Position numbers and translations under genes: made by a program. A DNA stretch of 43,377 nt from Acidobacteria bacterium 13_2_20CM_2_57_6 (GTDB taxonomy: Bacteria > Acidobacteriota > Terriglobia > Acidiferrales > UBA7541). The DNA lies in the NCBI GenBank assembly GCA_001917435.1, contig MNEA01000152.1:1-43377 (forward strand), written 5' to 3'. The notes under the pieces were generated by a model, which had not been told where the DNA came from, made no database searches, and was given only the letters and a program-made list of their open reading frames with translations. The number at the start of each line of letters is the position of its first letter. Within the stretch, counting starts at the first letter, position 1. This document shows positions 8,941-18,000 of this stretch, piece after piece.

Positions 8941-9705
8941 ATGAAAAGCCCCATCCCTGTCTCACTATGTCTAGCGTCTCTATCCTTCTTGGCCTCCACT
9001 ACGGTTGCTCAAGACAAACAAAACGCGCCCCCAACACAAGACAAAGCCCGAATTTTCATCACTGATAGCACATCCTGGGAAATGAGCGGCCACAGTGGTG
9101 GGTCCAGCGCTGGCTTCGGCGGCGAGGTGCACGGTGGGGCACGCCCACAGACTGCCGAAATCATCAAGACCTTCGGTGAACGTTGCCCGCAGGTGGTGAC
9201 CAACAATATTCAGGCAAATACCGACTACGTTGTAGTTCTGGACCATGAGGGCGGAAAGGGCCTCCTACGACACAGGAACAAGGTGGCCGTATTTAACCGG
9301 GTTAGCGGGGATTCTGTTGTCAGTAAATCTACGCTTTCGCTCGGCGGTTCGGTCCAAACCGCCTGCGAAGCCATCGATCAGGACTGGACCGCACACGGCC
9401 CCGCCATTCGCGCCGCCGCCGCAGCAGCACAGAGCAAAGTTGCAGCCGCGCAATCGCCTGCCGCATCGGTCGCCGTGGCATCACCCACATCGGCAAAATT
9501 ATCGGTGGCATCGACACCGGACGGCGCAGACATCGAGATGGACGGCAGCTTCGTAGGCAACACACCATCCGACATCGATGTGCCTGCAGGCGAGCACACA
9601 GTTACCGTGAAGAAAACCGGTTTTAAGCCTTGGGAAAAGAAGCTAAAGGTTAGCAGCGGCAGCAATGTGCATCTAAAAGCGGAGCTCGAGAAGGGCGCGA
9701 GCTAA
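8941..9705 (+). CDS. Exported PEGA-domain protein
   Basis: The 254-residue product begins with a signal peptide (MKSPIPVSLCLASLSFLAST). The central region contains ITDSTSWEMSG and several conserved hydrophobic strands. An Ala-rich linker (about 155-180) leads to a C-terminal PEGA domain (about 185-250). The PEGA hallmark appears as STPDGADIEMDGSFVGNTPSDIDVPAGEHTV, given here by its position near residues 190-220. A GGAGGA ribosome binding site about 9 nt upstream supports ATG 8941 over the upstream ATG at 8899. PEGA domains are small surface or periplasmic beta modules of unknown binding role. It stands alone, and no function is assigned. Confidence 0.85.
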   Translation: MKSPIPVSLCLASLSFLASTTVAQDKQNAPPTQDKARIFITDSTSWEMSGHSGGSSAGFGGEVHGGARPQTAEIIKTFGERCPQVVTNNIQANTDYVVVLDHEGGKGLLRHRNKVAVFNRVSGDSVVSKSTLSLGGSVQTACEAIDQDWTAHGPAIRAAAAAAQSKVAAAQSPAASVAVASPTSAKLSVASTPDGADIEMDGSFVGNTPSDIDVPAGEHTVTVKKTGFKPWEKKLKVSSGSNVHLKAELEKGAS

Positions 9706-10257
9706 ACAGCTTGAGTGTCTCTGATCGAATCCGCTCCACCCTGCGATTTTCTCTGGCGGTGGTCGTTGGGTTCCCGAGACACTCTGGTTCGAGAGCGAGT
9801 CTCAGTCTGTAAGTTAGGCGTGTGTGCCTCCGGGCACGAGTCTCAGCAACACCCTAGGCCCTCTCGGATAACCAGAAAAAGCTATGGGCCACGAGTCCCC
9901 GATAGAACTATGGTCGCCACTTGACCGCCGTTCTGCTTTGTTGGTTTCGGAACTGACAGGCTTCGTTGCAGACAAGCGATGAAAACCGCTGACAGAGAAA
10001 ATCCAAACCGCTGGGCCGCCATACTCAGCAACCGGGCACGTGGCGCGAAGGCCAGAACAGATCCTGCTCAATCACGTGGGCTGCGAAGCAAGAAAAAACT
10101 CCAGCCGTCGGAGGTGTATTTTTTCTTGACTCCGTCCTTTATAGAACTTACAAAAAACAGGGGAGGGGGTATTGTTAGGTAGAAATTGTAGAAATCTGCT
10201 TTTGGAGTGCAGCGGCTTGACGCCGCTTTTCTTCCATGAGCAATCCATTAGCCCGCA
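9706..10257. other. Intergenic region without a supported gene
   Basis: No reading frame here shows family resemblance, a good ribosome binding site or coding-like composition. The 3' part holds a candidate promoter and a short hairpin (annotated separately). The middle part (about 9930-10080) is moderately GC-rich and could be a decayed gene, but I cannot identify it. Confidence 0.5.
10126..10234 (+). ncRNA. Weak candidate small transcript (promoter plus hairpin-T end)
   Basis: TTGACT (10126-10131), a 17-nt spacer and TACAAA (10149-10154) form a promoter-like pair. About 55 nt downstream, AGCGGC (10211-10216) and GCCGCT (10222-10227) form a 6-bp hairpin followed by TTTTCTT. Transcription would give an RNA of about 70 nt. 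The stem is short and the T tract interrupted, so this is a low-confidence prediction. Confidence 0.2.
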
Positions 10258-11988
10258 CTAAGGGCTCGCCGAAAGCAGCCGCACTCCGCCAGCATTGAGC
10301 AGCGCAAGCAGCGTCAGCACACCCAGCAAGGAAATCGCGCTTCCCAGCGTCCGATCCGGTGTCCGCACAAACCGTACCGTGATGCGCTCTATCCCAGGAG
10401 CGACCGCCACGATCATTTCGCCGTTGTTCTCCGCGTGCTCTGGCGCCACTGGCTTGCGGTTCACTTCCACGCGCCACGCCGGATAGTCCAGCAGCCGCAG
10501 CGCCACTCGCAGCGGCTCGTTCGAGTTCACGCGCACGACCCTTTCTTCCGCGGTCCAGCGCTCGATGCGAATCTCCGCTTGCGGAATCTTTCCTCCGGAT
10601 TCGTCGGCGGGAAGAACCTGCACGCGTACCGATTTTTCCGGCAAGTTGGTGTGATCGTCGCCTGCAGGGTCATATTCATCGGTCCCCTCGAAACCCTGGT
10701 CGTTGGCAATCCCGTCCTGTAGCGAAGGAATGTCATCGGAGTCCCACCACGTATTTTTGACGAGCAACGTCGCCGTCCCGCAAACTGCGACAAGCACCAG
10801 CGCGCACCAGATCCATCGCACCCGCCGCCGCGTCATCGCGGCCGCTGAAAAATACGCATACGGCACTGCCACGATGGCCATCCATCTCCACGGAAATTGT
10901 ACGAACCGCAGCTTCGGAAGGTACAGCCAAAGAAACGCGCTCTGCCTGACCATCAGAATCGCCGCCGCCGCGCAAAGCACCAGCAACATGCGCCAAAGTT
11001 TCTTTCTGTCGTCGCTTTCTTGCCCCTGCGTAGTCTTTTGTAGTGCCGCAATTCCCGCGATTCCTGTCATCACCAGCAACAGCACCGCTACGCTCGATGC
11101 GATCCAGTTGAATGCGTTGTGTTCCGGATCGTTGCCCTGCGTGTAGAGAAAATTGTCCGCGGGTTGCAGGCCCGAGGAAAGCACCTGCGAGATGTTCACC
11201 CAGTGTTGCTCGTAAGCCGCCGGCAATAAGTAAAAGCTCGTCAATGCAAAGCCCAGCGCCAGTCCGCCCGCAGCGCGCCACAGGGGCTGCAACGATTTCT
11301 CAACGAGCGCAGCCCACGCAAAAATAAACGCCACGCTGTAGCTCGTTACCACCGCCGCAGGCGCATTGGAAAGCCACACCGCCGCGAACACTACGGCGAA
11401 GAACGCCAACGCTCGCGAGAGGGAACCGTGGCGATTCTCCGCCAGCCCGCAAAGCTGCAACGCCGCCAGCACAACCAAAGGCATCAGCGCGCACGCCAGT
11501 TGTTCCGCAAAGTCGCTGCGCATGTAAACGACAAGCAGCGCATACGGGTTCGCCGCGTAACAAGCCGCTCCAAAGAGCGCGGCGCTTCTCGCCAGAAATC
11601 GCCGCGCCAGCATGAACGAGCAAAGCCCTGCCAAAGTCTGGACAATGACAATGAAAACTTCCGGCACCGCGTTCCACGGAACCACAAAGCTCAGCGCCGC
11701 GCCCAGCATCCACGAAAGTGGCGGATAAAAAATAAACCGCGGTTCGCCGAATCCGTGGTTGGCCCACTCCGTCCATCGCGGAAAAAAAATCCCTTCTCTC
11801 CACTGTCCTGCGGCGTCCAGCCACGAAGCCGCATGAAATCCGAAATCATGCCCCGAGGCGTTTCCCAGCCAGAAAAACGGCGCGATCACCAGCAGCGCCG
11901 TTCCCAGCGAAACGCCCAGCGCGAGCAGCCACTCGCGAAATCCTGCGGGTGCCTTCATTTTGTTTGGAAGTTCGGCGAAAGATGTCAT
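10258..11988 (-). CDS. Polytopic membrane protein, PTPS-related / GT-C-like
   Basis: The 576-residue protein has a short cytoplasmic N-terminus, about nine to ten membrane helices, then a soluble C-terminal domain (about 430-550) and a last hydrophobic segment. After helix 1, the loop SGHDFGFHAASWLDAAGQWR followed by PRW and FYPPLSW resembles the membrane proteins called 6-pyruvoyl-tetrahydropterin-synthase-related. These look like GT-C glycosyltransferases or YfhO, with an acidic residue in the first loop. A role in transferring a lipid-linked sugar to cell-surface polymers is plausible but not shown. The start could be Met 11 (MKAPAGF) rather than Met 1. It is transcribed in the same direction as the peptidase gene upstream, separated by about 100 nt. 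Confidence 0.7.
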   Translation of the reverse strand: MTSFAELPNKMKAPAGFREWLLALGVSLGTALLVIAPFFWLGNASGHDFGFHAASWLDAAGQWREGIFFPRWTEWANHGFGEPRFIFYPPLSWMLGAALSFVVPWNAVPEVFIVIVQTLAGLCSFMLARRFLARSAALFGAACYAANPYALLVVYMRSDFAEQLACALMPLVVLAALQLCGLAENRHGSLSRALAFFAVVFAAVWLSNAPAAVVTSYSVAFIFAWAALVEKSLQPLWRAAGGLALGFALTSFYLLPAAYEQHWVNISQVLSSGLQPADNFLYTQGNDPEHNAFNWIASSVAVLLLVMTGIAGIAALQKTTQGQESDDRKKLWRMLLVLCAAAAILMVRQSAFLWLYLPKLRFVQFPWRWMAIVAVPYAYFSAAAMTRRRVRWIWCALVLVAVCGTATLLVKNTWWDSDDIPSLQDGIANDQGFEGTDEYDPAGDDHTNLPEKSVRVQVLPADESGGKIPQAEIRIERWTAEERVVRVNSNEPLRVALRLLDYPAWRVEVNRKPVAPEHAENNGEMIVAVAPGIERITVRFVRTPDRTLGSAISLLGVLTLLALLNAGGVRLLSASP

Positions 11989-12084
11989 GCAGTGTTCATG
12001 CCGTTGGCGCTGCTAAAAGAACGGGGTGTCTGCCTGAACTCGAAACGTCGCTGCCCCGAAGGGATTGCATCCGCTAGCTGGCTT

Positions 12085-14196
12085 CTAAGGATTCATTGCG
12101 GCGGTTGATTTCTTTTCTTCGGCTTTCGGCTCGGGCGTCTTGGGTTCCTCCGGTTTTTCGCCCCAGATGTATTGCGCGAACCACTTTTCGTTTTCTTCCA
12201 TAACCGCGCGCTGCTGCTTGGGTTTCGTGATCCCGTGGCCGAATCCTTTGTACACCACCATCTTCACCGGCACGCCGCGGTCTTCCAGCGCCTGCCGCAG
12301 TTCGTAGGCATTGGGGATCGGGACGCGGCGGTCATTCTCCCCATGCTGAATCAGCGTCGGCGTCCTGGCCTTCGCGATGTAGCTGATCGGCGAAGTCTTT
12401 TTATAGATTTCCGGATCGTCCCACGGCGTGCCGTGGAGATACTGGCGTGTAAACGGCGTGATGTCCGTGTTGGCGTAGTAGGTCATCCAGTCGGAAATTC
12501 CCGCGCCCACGGAAACCGCTTTGAAGCGGTCGCTCGACGCCGTGATGAACGCGGAAATGTATCCGCCCTGGCTCCAGCCCATCGATCCCACGCGGTCTTT
12601 GTCCACCCAGCCCTTGGCGATGAGGGAGTCTACTCCTGAAATCACGTCGGCATAATCTCCCACGCCGAGATTACGCACGTTCAGCGCGCGGAATTTTTCG
12701 CCGTAGCCCGCCGAGCCACGGTAATTGGGCCGCAGCACCAGCGCTCCTTTGGCTACGAAGCGCTCGATCGGGTAGTAGCGATCCGCGTTCACGATCGGCT
12801 GATCCACTCCCGTAGGCCCGCCGTGAATCACCACGAGCAACGGATATTTTTTGTTGGGATCGAAATTAGCCGGCTTGTAGACGACTCCTTCAATCGTTGT
12901 TCCGTCCGCCGATTTCCATGAAATCACTTCGCGGTGCGCTAGCGCAAACCCCTTGAGCTGATCGCCCATGGCCGTCAGCTTCTTGCCTTCCCACGGCGCG
13001 GCCTTGGACGAATAGATTTCCGCATATTGATTTTCGAGCGCGGCCCGGTACGCCACGACTTTGTAGTCCTGCGAGAACGAAAAAGAGAAAGATGCGAGAT
13101 GATCCGGCGCACTCAGTTTTTCAATTGCCTTTGTCGCGGGATTCAGCCGGAAGAGATGCGCGTAGGTCTTTTGCTCAGCAGCAAAATAAATTCCGTCGGG
13201 CCCCCAGTCAACGAGTCCCGGATCTTCATCGAACGTTTCCGTCAGAATCTGCGGGGTTCCGCCCTCCGCGGGCACGACCGCGATTTTTACATTCGTGTAG
13301 AAGAAAAACTTCGCACCGGCGACGGTCTCGAAGGCAATCTTTTTTCCATCGGGCGACCACTTCGGATTCGAGTCCGGCCCAGGAGTGTCCACAATTTTCT
13401 TTAAGGACTTGTCCGCGATGTTCACCAGGTAAATGTCTTCGGAGAACGACGAAATCAAGTCGGGGTCCTTCTGCGCGCTGAACGTTATGCGCGTTCCATC
13501 GGGAGACCATGCGAAACTCCCCACGCTGAACGCATCTCCCTCCGTCAGGCGCTTTGCTTCCGGCGCGGCGCTTGCCGAGTTGTCCGGGAGATCGACGATC
13601 CACAGGTGCGCCATCTGGTAATCCGCATGAACCACGGAATATTCGCCGTATTTTTCTTTGCGGTCTTTTAGCGCCTTAGGCTCCGGGTCGGACATGGAAA
13701 AAGCGATGCGCTTGGAATCCGGCGCCCAATCAAACGCGTTCACGTCACTCTCAGTCTTGGTAATTTGCTGCGCTTCGCCGCCGTCCGCCGAAATAATATA
13801 GAGTTGTTTCTTGCCTTCAGGCGTGTCCTTGATTTGTCCGGGACGGTCGGAAAGAAATGCAATCCATTTCCCGTCCGGTGACCACGCTGGATTGCTGCTC
13901 GATTTTTTCGCCGAAGTCAGAGCGTGCGATTCGCCAGTGGCAATGTCCACGATCCACAAGTTTCTGTCGAACGCGTTTTCTTCCCAATTGGCCTTCTGCA
14001 CTTCGTAGACCACGCGCTTTCCATCCGGTGAAATCTTGGGATTGAACGCGCTCTTCCATTCCAGCGACTGGTCAGTCGTCGGGGTCGTGGAGGAAGCTGT
14101 TGCCTTCGCACTCTTCCCCGTTTCCTGTGCTCTCGCGGAAATCACAAACAACCCGCACGCTACCAACGCAACCGGAATCAAAGACACCTTGCGCAT
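12085..14196 (-). CDS. Secreted S9-family peptidase (prolyl oligopeptidase / acylaminoacyl-peptidase type)
   Basis: The 703-residue enzyme should act in the periplasm on short peptides. A signal peptide (MRKVSLIPVALVACGLFVISARAQ) is followed by TolB/WD40-like propeller repeats (about 50-410), recognisable by recurring SPDGKWIAF and WSPDGTRITF motifs. The C-terminal alpha/beta hydrolase domain (about 430-680) holds the Ser nucleophile in GWSQGG, the Asp in HGENDRRVP and the His in GFGHGITKP. The HGGP oxyanion motif is also present. The tail is Lys/Glu/Pro-rich. Length and order match the family. Natural substrate unknown. Confidence 0.93.
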   Translation of the reverse strand: MRKVSLIPVALVACGLFVISARAQETGKSAKATASSTTPTTDQSLEWKSAFNPKISPDGKRVVYEVQKANWEENAFDRNLWIVDIATGESHALTSAKKSSSNPAWSPDGKWIAFLSDRPGQIKDTPEGKKQLYIISADGGEAQQITKTESDVNAFDWAPDSKRIAFSMSDPEPKALKDRKEKYGEYSVVHADYQMAHLWIVDLPDNSASAAPEAKRLTEGDAFSVGSFAWSPDGTRITFSAQKDPDLISSFSEDIYLVNIADKSLKKIVDTPGPDSNPKWSPDGKKIAFETVAGAKFFFYTNVKIAVVPAEGGTPQILTETFDEDPGLVDWGPDGIYFAAEQKTYAHLFRLNPATKAIEKLSAPDHLASFSFSFSQDYKVVAYRAALENQYAEIYSSKAAPWEGKKLTAMGDQLKGFALAHREVISWKSADGTTIEGVVYKPANFDPNKKYPLLVVIHGGPTGVDQPIVNADRYYPIERFVAKGALVLRPNYRGSAGYGEKFRALNVRNLGVGDYADVISGVDSLIAKGWVDKDRVGSMGWSQGGYISAFITASSDRFKAVSVGAGISDWMTYYANTDITPFTRQYLHGTPWDDPEIYKKTSPISYIAKARTPTLIQHGENDRRVPIPNAYELRQALEDRGVPVKMVVYKGFGHGITKPKQQRAVMEENEKWFAQYIWGEKPEEPKTPEPKAEEKKSTAAMNP

Positions 14197-14232
14197 CGCC
14201 CGATACCCCCATTTATTGCGAGAGACATGAAC

Positions 14233-14406
14233 TTAGTACTTGCGGTTCCAGAGGAAGAACCCGATGAAAATACCGATTCCCACAATGGCGAACCCCAGGT
14301 AAACGTGCCATCCGTGCAGCATCGTTGCCGACACAATCGCGCCCAAGGCGGACAGCATCAGCAAGAGGGCAGCCCGGCCCTTCGTGAGCTTTTTTTGTTC
14401 GACCAC
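14233..14406 (-). CDS. Small two-helix membrane protein
   Basis: From GTG 14406 the product is about 57 residues: a basic start (VVEQKKLTKGR), then two hydrophobic helices (ALLLMLSALGAIVSATM and VYLGFAIVGIGIFIGFFLW) and a basic end. The frame is open upstream to GTG 14451, so the start is uncertain. It lies just downstream of the DinB-like gene on the same strand and could be cotranscribed. No family recognised; probably real because both helices are well formed. Confidence 0.45.
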   Translation of the reverse strand: MVEQKKLTKGRAALLLMLSALGAIVSATMLHGWHVYLGFAIVGIGIFIGFFLWNRKY

Positions 14407-14469
14407 TCGCGCTTCAGTTCTCGCCGCCGCGAGGCCCACTCTGCATCGCACCGGCGTTTTTTCCCGGCC

Positions 14470-14961
14470 TTAAGTTCTCGCTAACTCTCGGCTCAGGTAA
14501 ACGATTTGCCCTACATGATGATACGCATGACCCGCACAGCGAACGAAAATTTGGAAACGGTCCTCGGCTTCCGGCTCACGGTCGGCAGTGTACGCCTTTC
14601 CCCAATCTTCCGCCCTCTGCTTTTGAATGGTCGCCACGACCATGGCGATGGTCCGGTCGAACGCTTGCAGCGCCTCGTCCTTGTGGGGCGGCTGCTTCTC
14701 CGTGAACTCGCGGTCGCGATCCCGCACGTAGCCGGTCTTCGCGACACGAGCTCCGATGTAATAGTTCAAATTCCCGGTCACATGCAACACCAGGTGGCCG
14801 ACGGTGTTTCCGTAAGGATACGGTTTGCGCCAGAATTGATCGTTCGAAAGAGGATCCACCCATTTGTGCAAATCAGCTGCGACATATTCGTAGTACGCCG
14901 CCAGCCCCGTTCCAACCGTTTCGCTTACTTCCGCCGTCAACGAGGACCTACCTCTTTGCAC
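14470..14961 (-). CDS. DinB-family protein (DUF1572-like)
   Basis: The 163-residue product is a predicted four-helix bundle of the DinB/YfiT superfamily, whose members use three His residues to bind a divalent metal; some act as thiol (mycothiol or bacillithiol) transferases. Visible family features are the first helix with AAYYEYVAADLHKW, the central NTVGHLVLHVTGNLNYYIG and the C-terminal CAGHAYHHVGQIVYL. The His residues in GHLVLH and AYHHVGQ are probable ligands. Length is typical. A second, broken DinB-type gene lies at 37.4-37.8 kb. Reaction unknown. Confidence 0.85.
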   Translation of the reverse strand: MQRGRSSLTAEVSETVGTGLAAYYEYVAADLHKWVDPLSNDQFWRKPYPYGNTVGHLVLHVTGNLNYYIGARVAKTGYVRDRDREFTEKQPPHKDEALQAFDRTIAMVVATIQKQRAEDWGKAYTADREPEAEDRFQIFVRCAGHAYHHVGQIVYLSRELART

Positions 14962-15229
14962 CGCGCAATTTTCCGGACCGATGCCCGTGCAAACCCCGGC
15001 ACGCAGACAATAGCCTTCCTCCAGAAAAAGTCAAGGATTTGAGCAGCCGGAGCAGCCGGACGAAGCAGATTTTTCTTCCCACAATAATGAGGGCCCGCTC
15101 ACCGAGTTTCCCCAGCCTCTAACCTGGCGAGGATGCAAGCCCAGTTGGAGAATCAGTTTCCGAAACTTCTTGATCTGGACTGGGTTTGTAACCCGGTCCG
15201 CGGAAGATTCGTCGAAGTTCAAACGCGCT

Positions 15230-16423
15230 ATGTTTCTTTTGGCTCACGTTCGAAGGCTCTTGCCTCCTCTGCCGCGCGACTACATACGCCGCCGCCGCGC
15301 CGTGCGCCGGATCACCAATGTTTTCCTGATCGCCTCGCTGAGCTTGATCACTGCGTATTTCATCACGCGCCCCACCGGCGGCACCGGCTTCCCCGCCCAC
15401 AATCATCCGGCGAAAGCTGCACCCGCTGCGTCTCCGGTGTCATCTTCACCTGCCGCTCCTCCATCCGCTGCTCCGCTGCCCTCGAATGAAGCGAACGGTT
15501 ATGAGCTGGAGCCAGGTCCCTACACGGTGTCCGAAGTCGAAGACCTCGTCTTGCACGATGCGAACCGCGACAAAGACCTGCATGTACGAATTTTCTATCC
15601 CAACGTGGCGGGGAAATTTCCGGTGATCGTCTTTTCGCACGGCGCCGGCGGTTCGCAGACCTGCTGCGCTGGACTTACACGTCACTGGGCCACCTATGGG
15701 TACGTGACCATCCAGCCCACTCACGGTGACTCCGCGGCGCAGCGCCGCAACCAGGGCGAGGAGAATATCCGCTTCCTGCAAGCGGTTCGCGATGCGCTGA
15801 AGAAGCCTGCGCTTTGGGAGAGCCGTCCGCTGGACATCTCTTACGTTCTGGATGCGCTGCCTGCGGTGGGAAACCGCGTGCCTGGACTCTTAGGAAAAAT
15901 TGACGCCGGCCGTGTGGGCGTCGGCGGCCATTCCATGGGTTCCTACACCACAGAAACCATCGCCGGCGCGCTCGTGGATCTTCCCGGCCAGCCCGGCAGG
16001 AATTTTGGCGATCCTCGGGTGAAAGCCGTTCTTTGCCTTTCGCCGCAAGGCCCCGGCCAATTCGGTTTGAGCGATCATTCCTTCGATCGAATCTCGCTGC
16101 CGTACATGGGCATGACCGGATCGCTCGACGGCCTCGGCCCCGTTGCCAGCCCCGCGTGGCACAAGACTCCGTTCGAACGCAGCCAGCCCGGCGACAAGTA
16201 TCACCTGTTCATCGAAGGCGCGAACCACATGTCGTTCATCAGGCCGCGCACACTCCTGCCTGGACGGGCCGAGCAAGGCGGAAATATTTTCGAATACACG
16301 AATTCCGCCTCGCTGGCTTTCTGGGACGCTTACCTGAAGGGCGACGCGCGGGCCAAACAATACCTCCAATCAGACGCGCTGGAAAAATCCAGCCACGGCG
16401 CAGTTAAACTTTCCCGCCGCTGA
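15230..16423 (+). CDS. Membrane-anchored alpha/beta hydrolase, PAF-acetylhydrolase-like
   Basis: From ATG 15230 the product is 397 residues; the frame extends upstream only to a TTG, which is less likely. A basic N-terminus precedes one membrane helix (about residues 29-46, ITNVFLIASLSLITAYFI), then a Pro/Ala-rich linker. A serine-hydrolase domain follows: oxyanion motif FSHGAGGSQTCC, nucleophile in GHSMGSYTT, and His in EGANHMSF. The dienelactone-hydrolase / platelet-activating-factor-acetylhydrolase group shares this arrangement. It probably faces the periplasm and hydrolyses an ester. Substrate unknown. Confidence 0.82.
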   Translation: MFLLAHVRRLLPPLPRDYIRRRRAVRRITNVFLIASLSLITAYFITRPTGGTGFPAHNHPAKAAPAASPVSSSPAAPPSAAPLPSNEANGYELEPGPYTVSEVEDLVLHDANRDKDLHVRIFYPNVAGKFPVIVFSHGAGGSQTCCAGLTRHWATYGYVTIQPTHGDSAAQRRNQGEENIRFLQAVRDALKKPALWESRPLDISYVLDALPAVGNRVPGLLGKIDAGRVGVGGHSMGSYTTETIAGALVDLPGQPGRNFGDPRVKAVLCLSPQGPGQFGLSDHSFDRISLPYMGMTGSLDGLGPVASPAWHKTPFERSQPGDKYHLFIEGANHMSFIRPRTLLPGRAEQGGNIFEYTNSASLAFWDAYLKGDARAKQYLQSDALEKSSHGAVKLSRR

Positions 16424-16549
16424 TTCACTTTTCAGCATCATTCCCTCAGTTTTTTCCACACTCGAGCCGTCGTTTTTGCACAGTTTGGCGGAGGGGGTCC
16501 TTTCGTACTATTGACCGTGTTACTACTGGTTTCCGACACTGAGTACAGG

Positions 16550-16924
16550 ATGGCTCGGTACTCAGCCTTTCTCGGTCGCCGTGTGGAGGTGCAATATCGC
16601 GCCGGCGATATTCTTCTGCCGGCCTCCGGCATTTTCGTGGCAGATTCCGGCCGTTCCATCTTCCTCGAACAAAACTTCGAGCAGCGGGGACAGCACAAGC
16701 ATTTTCGCTGGGAAATCCCTTACCAATATCTGGTACGCATCGATGAAAAGCCAGATTCCGGCGCCTCTGCAAACACCACTACCGTCACAGCCGCCCCCAA
16801 AACGGCACGCGAAGCTCCCGTCGAGTCCAACACTGCCGACAAGCCTCTTAGCGCGGCTGCTACGGCTTCCGCAGGCGGTGCCTCGGGCATCCTTCCTCTC
16901 TCCCACCGTCCCAATACCGCCTGA
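16550..16924 (+). CDS. Conserved-looking small protein with beta-rich N-terminal domain
   Basis: From ATG 16550 the product is 124 residues (an upstream TTG at 16511 would add 13). Residues 1-70 look like a compact beta domain (ARYSAFLGRRVEVQYRAGDI, then SIFLEQNFEQRG and HFRWEIPYQYLVRID). The rest is Ala/Thr/Pro-rich and probably disordered. There is no signal peptide. I do not recognise the family; it may be an SH3-like or RNA-binding fold. It precedes the dehydrogenase gene on the same strand by about 130 nt. Confidence 0.6.
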   Translation: MARYSAFLGRRVEVQYRAGDILLPASGIFVADSGRSIFLEQNFEQRGQHKHFRWEIPYQYLVRIDEKPDSGASANTTTVTAAPKTAREAPVESNTADKPLSAAATASAGGASGILPLSHRPNTA

Positions 16925-17043
16925 TTCGTTCGCCTGATCGGTTCGAAATGATACCCGGCTCTGCTTTCTAATTAGGATTCGGCTACAATCGTGTCCTCTT
17001 TTTCTTCAGAAATGAGCGGGGCTGGCAGTGCGCCCGCCAATTC

Positions 17044-17059
17044 AAGGAGGCCTCCTTTG
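17044..17059 (+). promoter_or_regulatory. Strong Shine-Dalgarno selecting a TTG start
   Basis: AAGGAGG at 17044-17050 sits 6 nt before TTG at 17057. Upstream in-frame candidates (GTG 16991, ATG 17012) have no comparable site. This argues that the dehydrogenase below starts at TTG 17057. Confidence 0.7.
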
Positions 17060-17938
17060 GAACCTTCCGCCGGAACGAAAAAAATTGGGTTAATCGGACT
17101 TGGCTTGATGGGTCGCCCCATGGGCATGAATCTCATCAAGGCCGGGCACTCTCTCACCGTATGGAACCGCACCGCTTCGCGCGCCGATGAACTGGTGGCC
17201 GCTGGCGCGAAGCTGGCAAAGTCCCCGCAGGAAGTTGCCGCAGCTTCCGACTTCCTTCTCACCATTGTGAGCGATCCTCCGGCGCTGGAAGAAGTCTTGT
17301 GGAGTTCAAACGGCGCCTTGCAGGCGCTGAAGCGCGGCAGCACGTACGTGGATTCCAGCACCGTTTCGCCGGCGCTAGCCCGCAAGATCGCCGCGGCTTG
17401 CGCGGAACGCGGGGTGCATTTTCTGGACGCGCCAGTCACGGGCGGCGATTGGGGCGCAAAAAAGGGTGAGCTGCTTTTCATGATTGGCGGCGACGCCGGT
17501 GCGCTTAAGGACGTGGAACCCATCCTTGGTGTCATGGGCAAGAAATGGTTTCACCTGGGCCCAAACGGGGCCGGTCAAACCGTCAAGCTGGCGATGAACT
17601 TGATCCTCGCGTTGCAGGTGGACGCGCTTGCCGAAGCGCTTGCTCTTGTTACCCGCGCGGATATTCCGGGTGAGAAACTCGTGGAAGTCATGCAATCCAG
17701 CATGGCCCGGTCCGGCGTTCTCGACGTGAAAGCCCCGAATTTGCTGAAGGGCGAGTACCTTCCGAGTTTCCCCTTGCGACTCATGCACAAGGACCTCGGC
17801 CTTGCACTCGACCTCGCCAATCAGCTTGGCGTCGCGCTGCCGGCAACCGCCGCGGCCCGCGAAACCTACAACTACGTTAAGGGGGCCGCCAAGGAAGACC
17901 TCGACTACTCCGCGGTGATGAGATTCTGGAAGCGCTGA
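17057..17938 (+). CDS. NAD(P)-dependent dehydrogenase of the 3-hydroxyisobutyrate dehydrogenase family
   Basis: Starting at TTG 17057 the enzyme has about 293 residues, the normal size for beta-hydroxyacid dehydrogenases. The N-terminal Rossmann domain shows GLGLMGRPMGMNL with VWNRT at the end of strand 2. The substrate motif is DAPVTGGDWGAKKGEL, and the catalytic Lys lies in GAGQTVKLAMN. The all-alpha C-terminal domain follows, with FPLRLMHKDLGLALDLA. It would reduce or oxidise a small beta-hydroxyacid or a succinic-semialdehyde-like compound (GLYR-type). Exact substrate cannot be read from sequence. It is convergent with the PilZ-TonB gene. Confidence 0.9.
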   Translation: MEPSAGTKKIGLIGLGLMGRPMGMNLIKAGHSLTVWNRTASRADELVAAGAKLAKSPQEVAAASDFLLTIVSDPPALEEVLWSSNGALQALKRGSTYVDSSTVSPALARKIAAACAERGVHFLDAPVTGGDWGAKKGELLFMIGGDAGALKDVEPILGVMGKKWFHLGPNGAGQTVKLAMNLILALQVDALAEALALVTRADIPGEKLVEVMQSSMARSGVLDVKAPNLLKGEYLPSFPLRLMHKDLGLALDLANQLGVALPATAAARETYNYVKGAAKEDLDYSAVMRFWKR

Positions 17939-18000
17939 TACGCGGCGCAGGCCTGAACCGGATTCAAATCGAACGTGCCGGATTTTCCGCCCGGGGAGTT

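Noticed and set aside
9715..10182. Short plus-strand frames (MSLIESAPPC..., MKTADRENPN...)
   Set aside because: No ribosome binding site, no homology recognised and composition unlike neighbours; the region is reported as intergenic.
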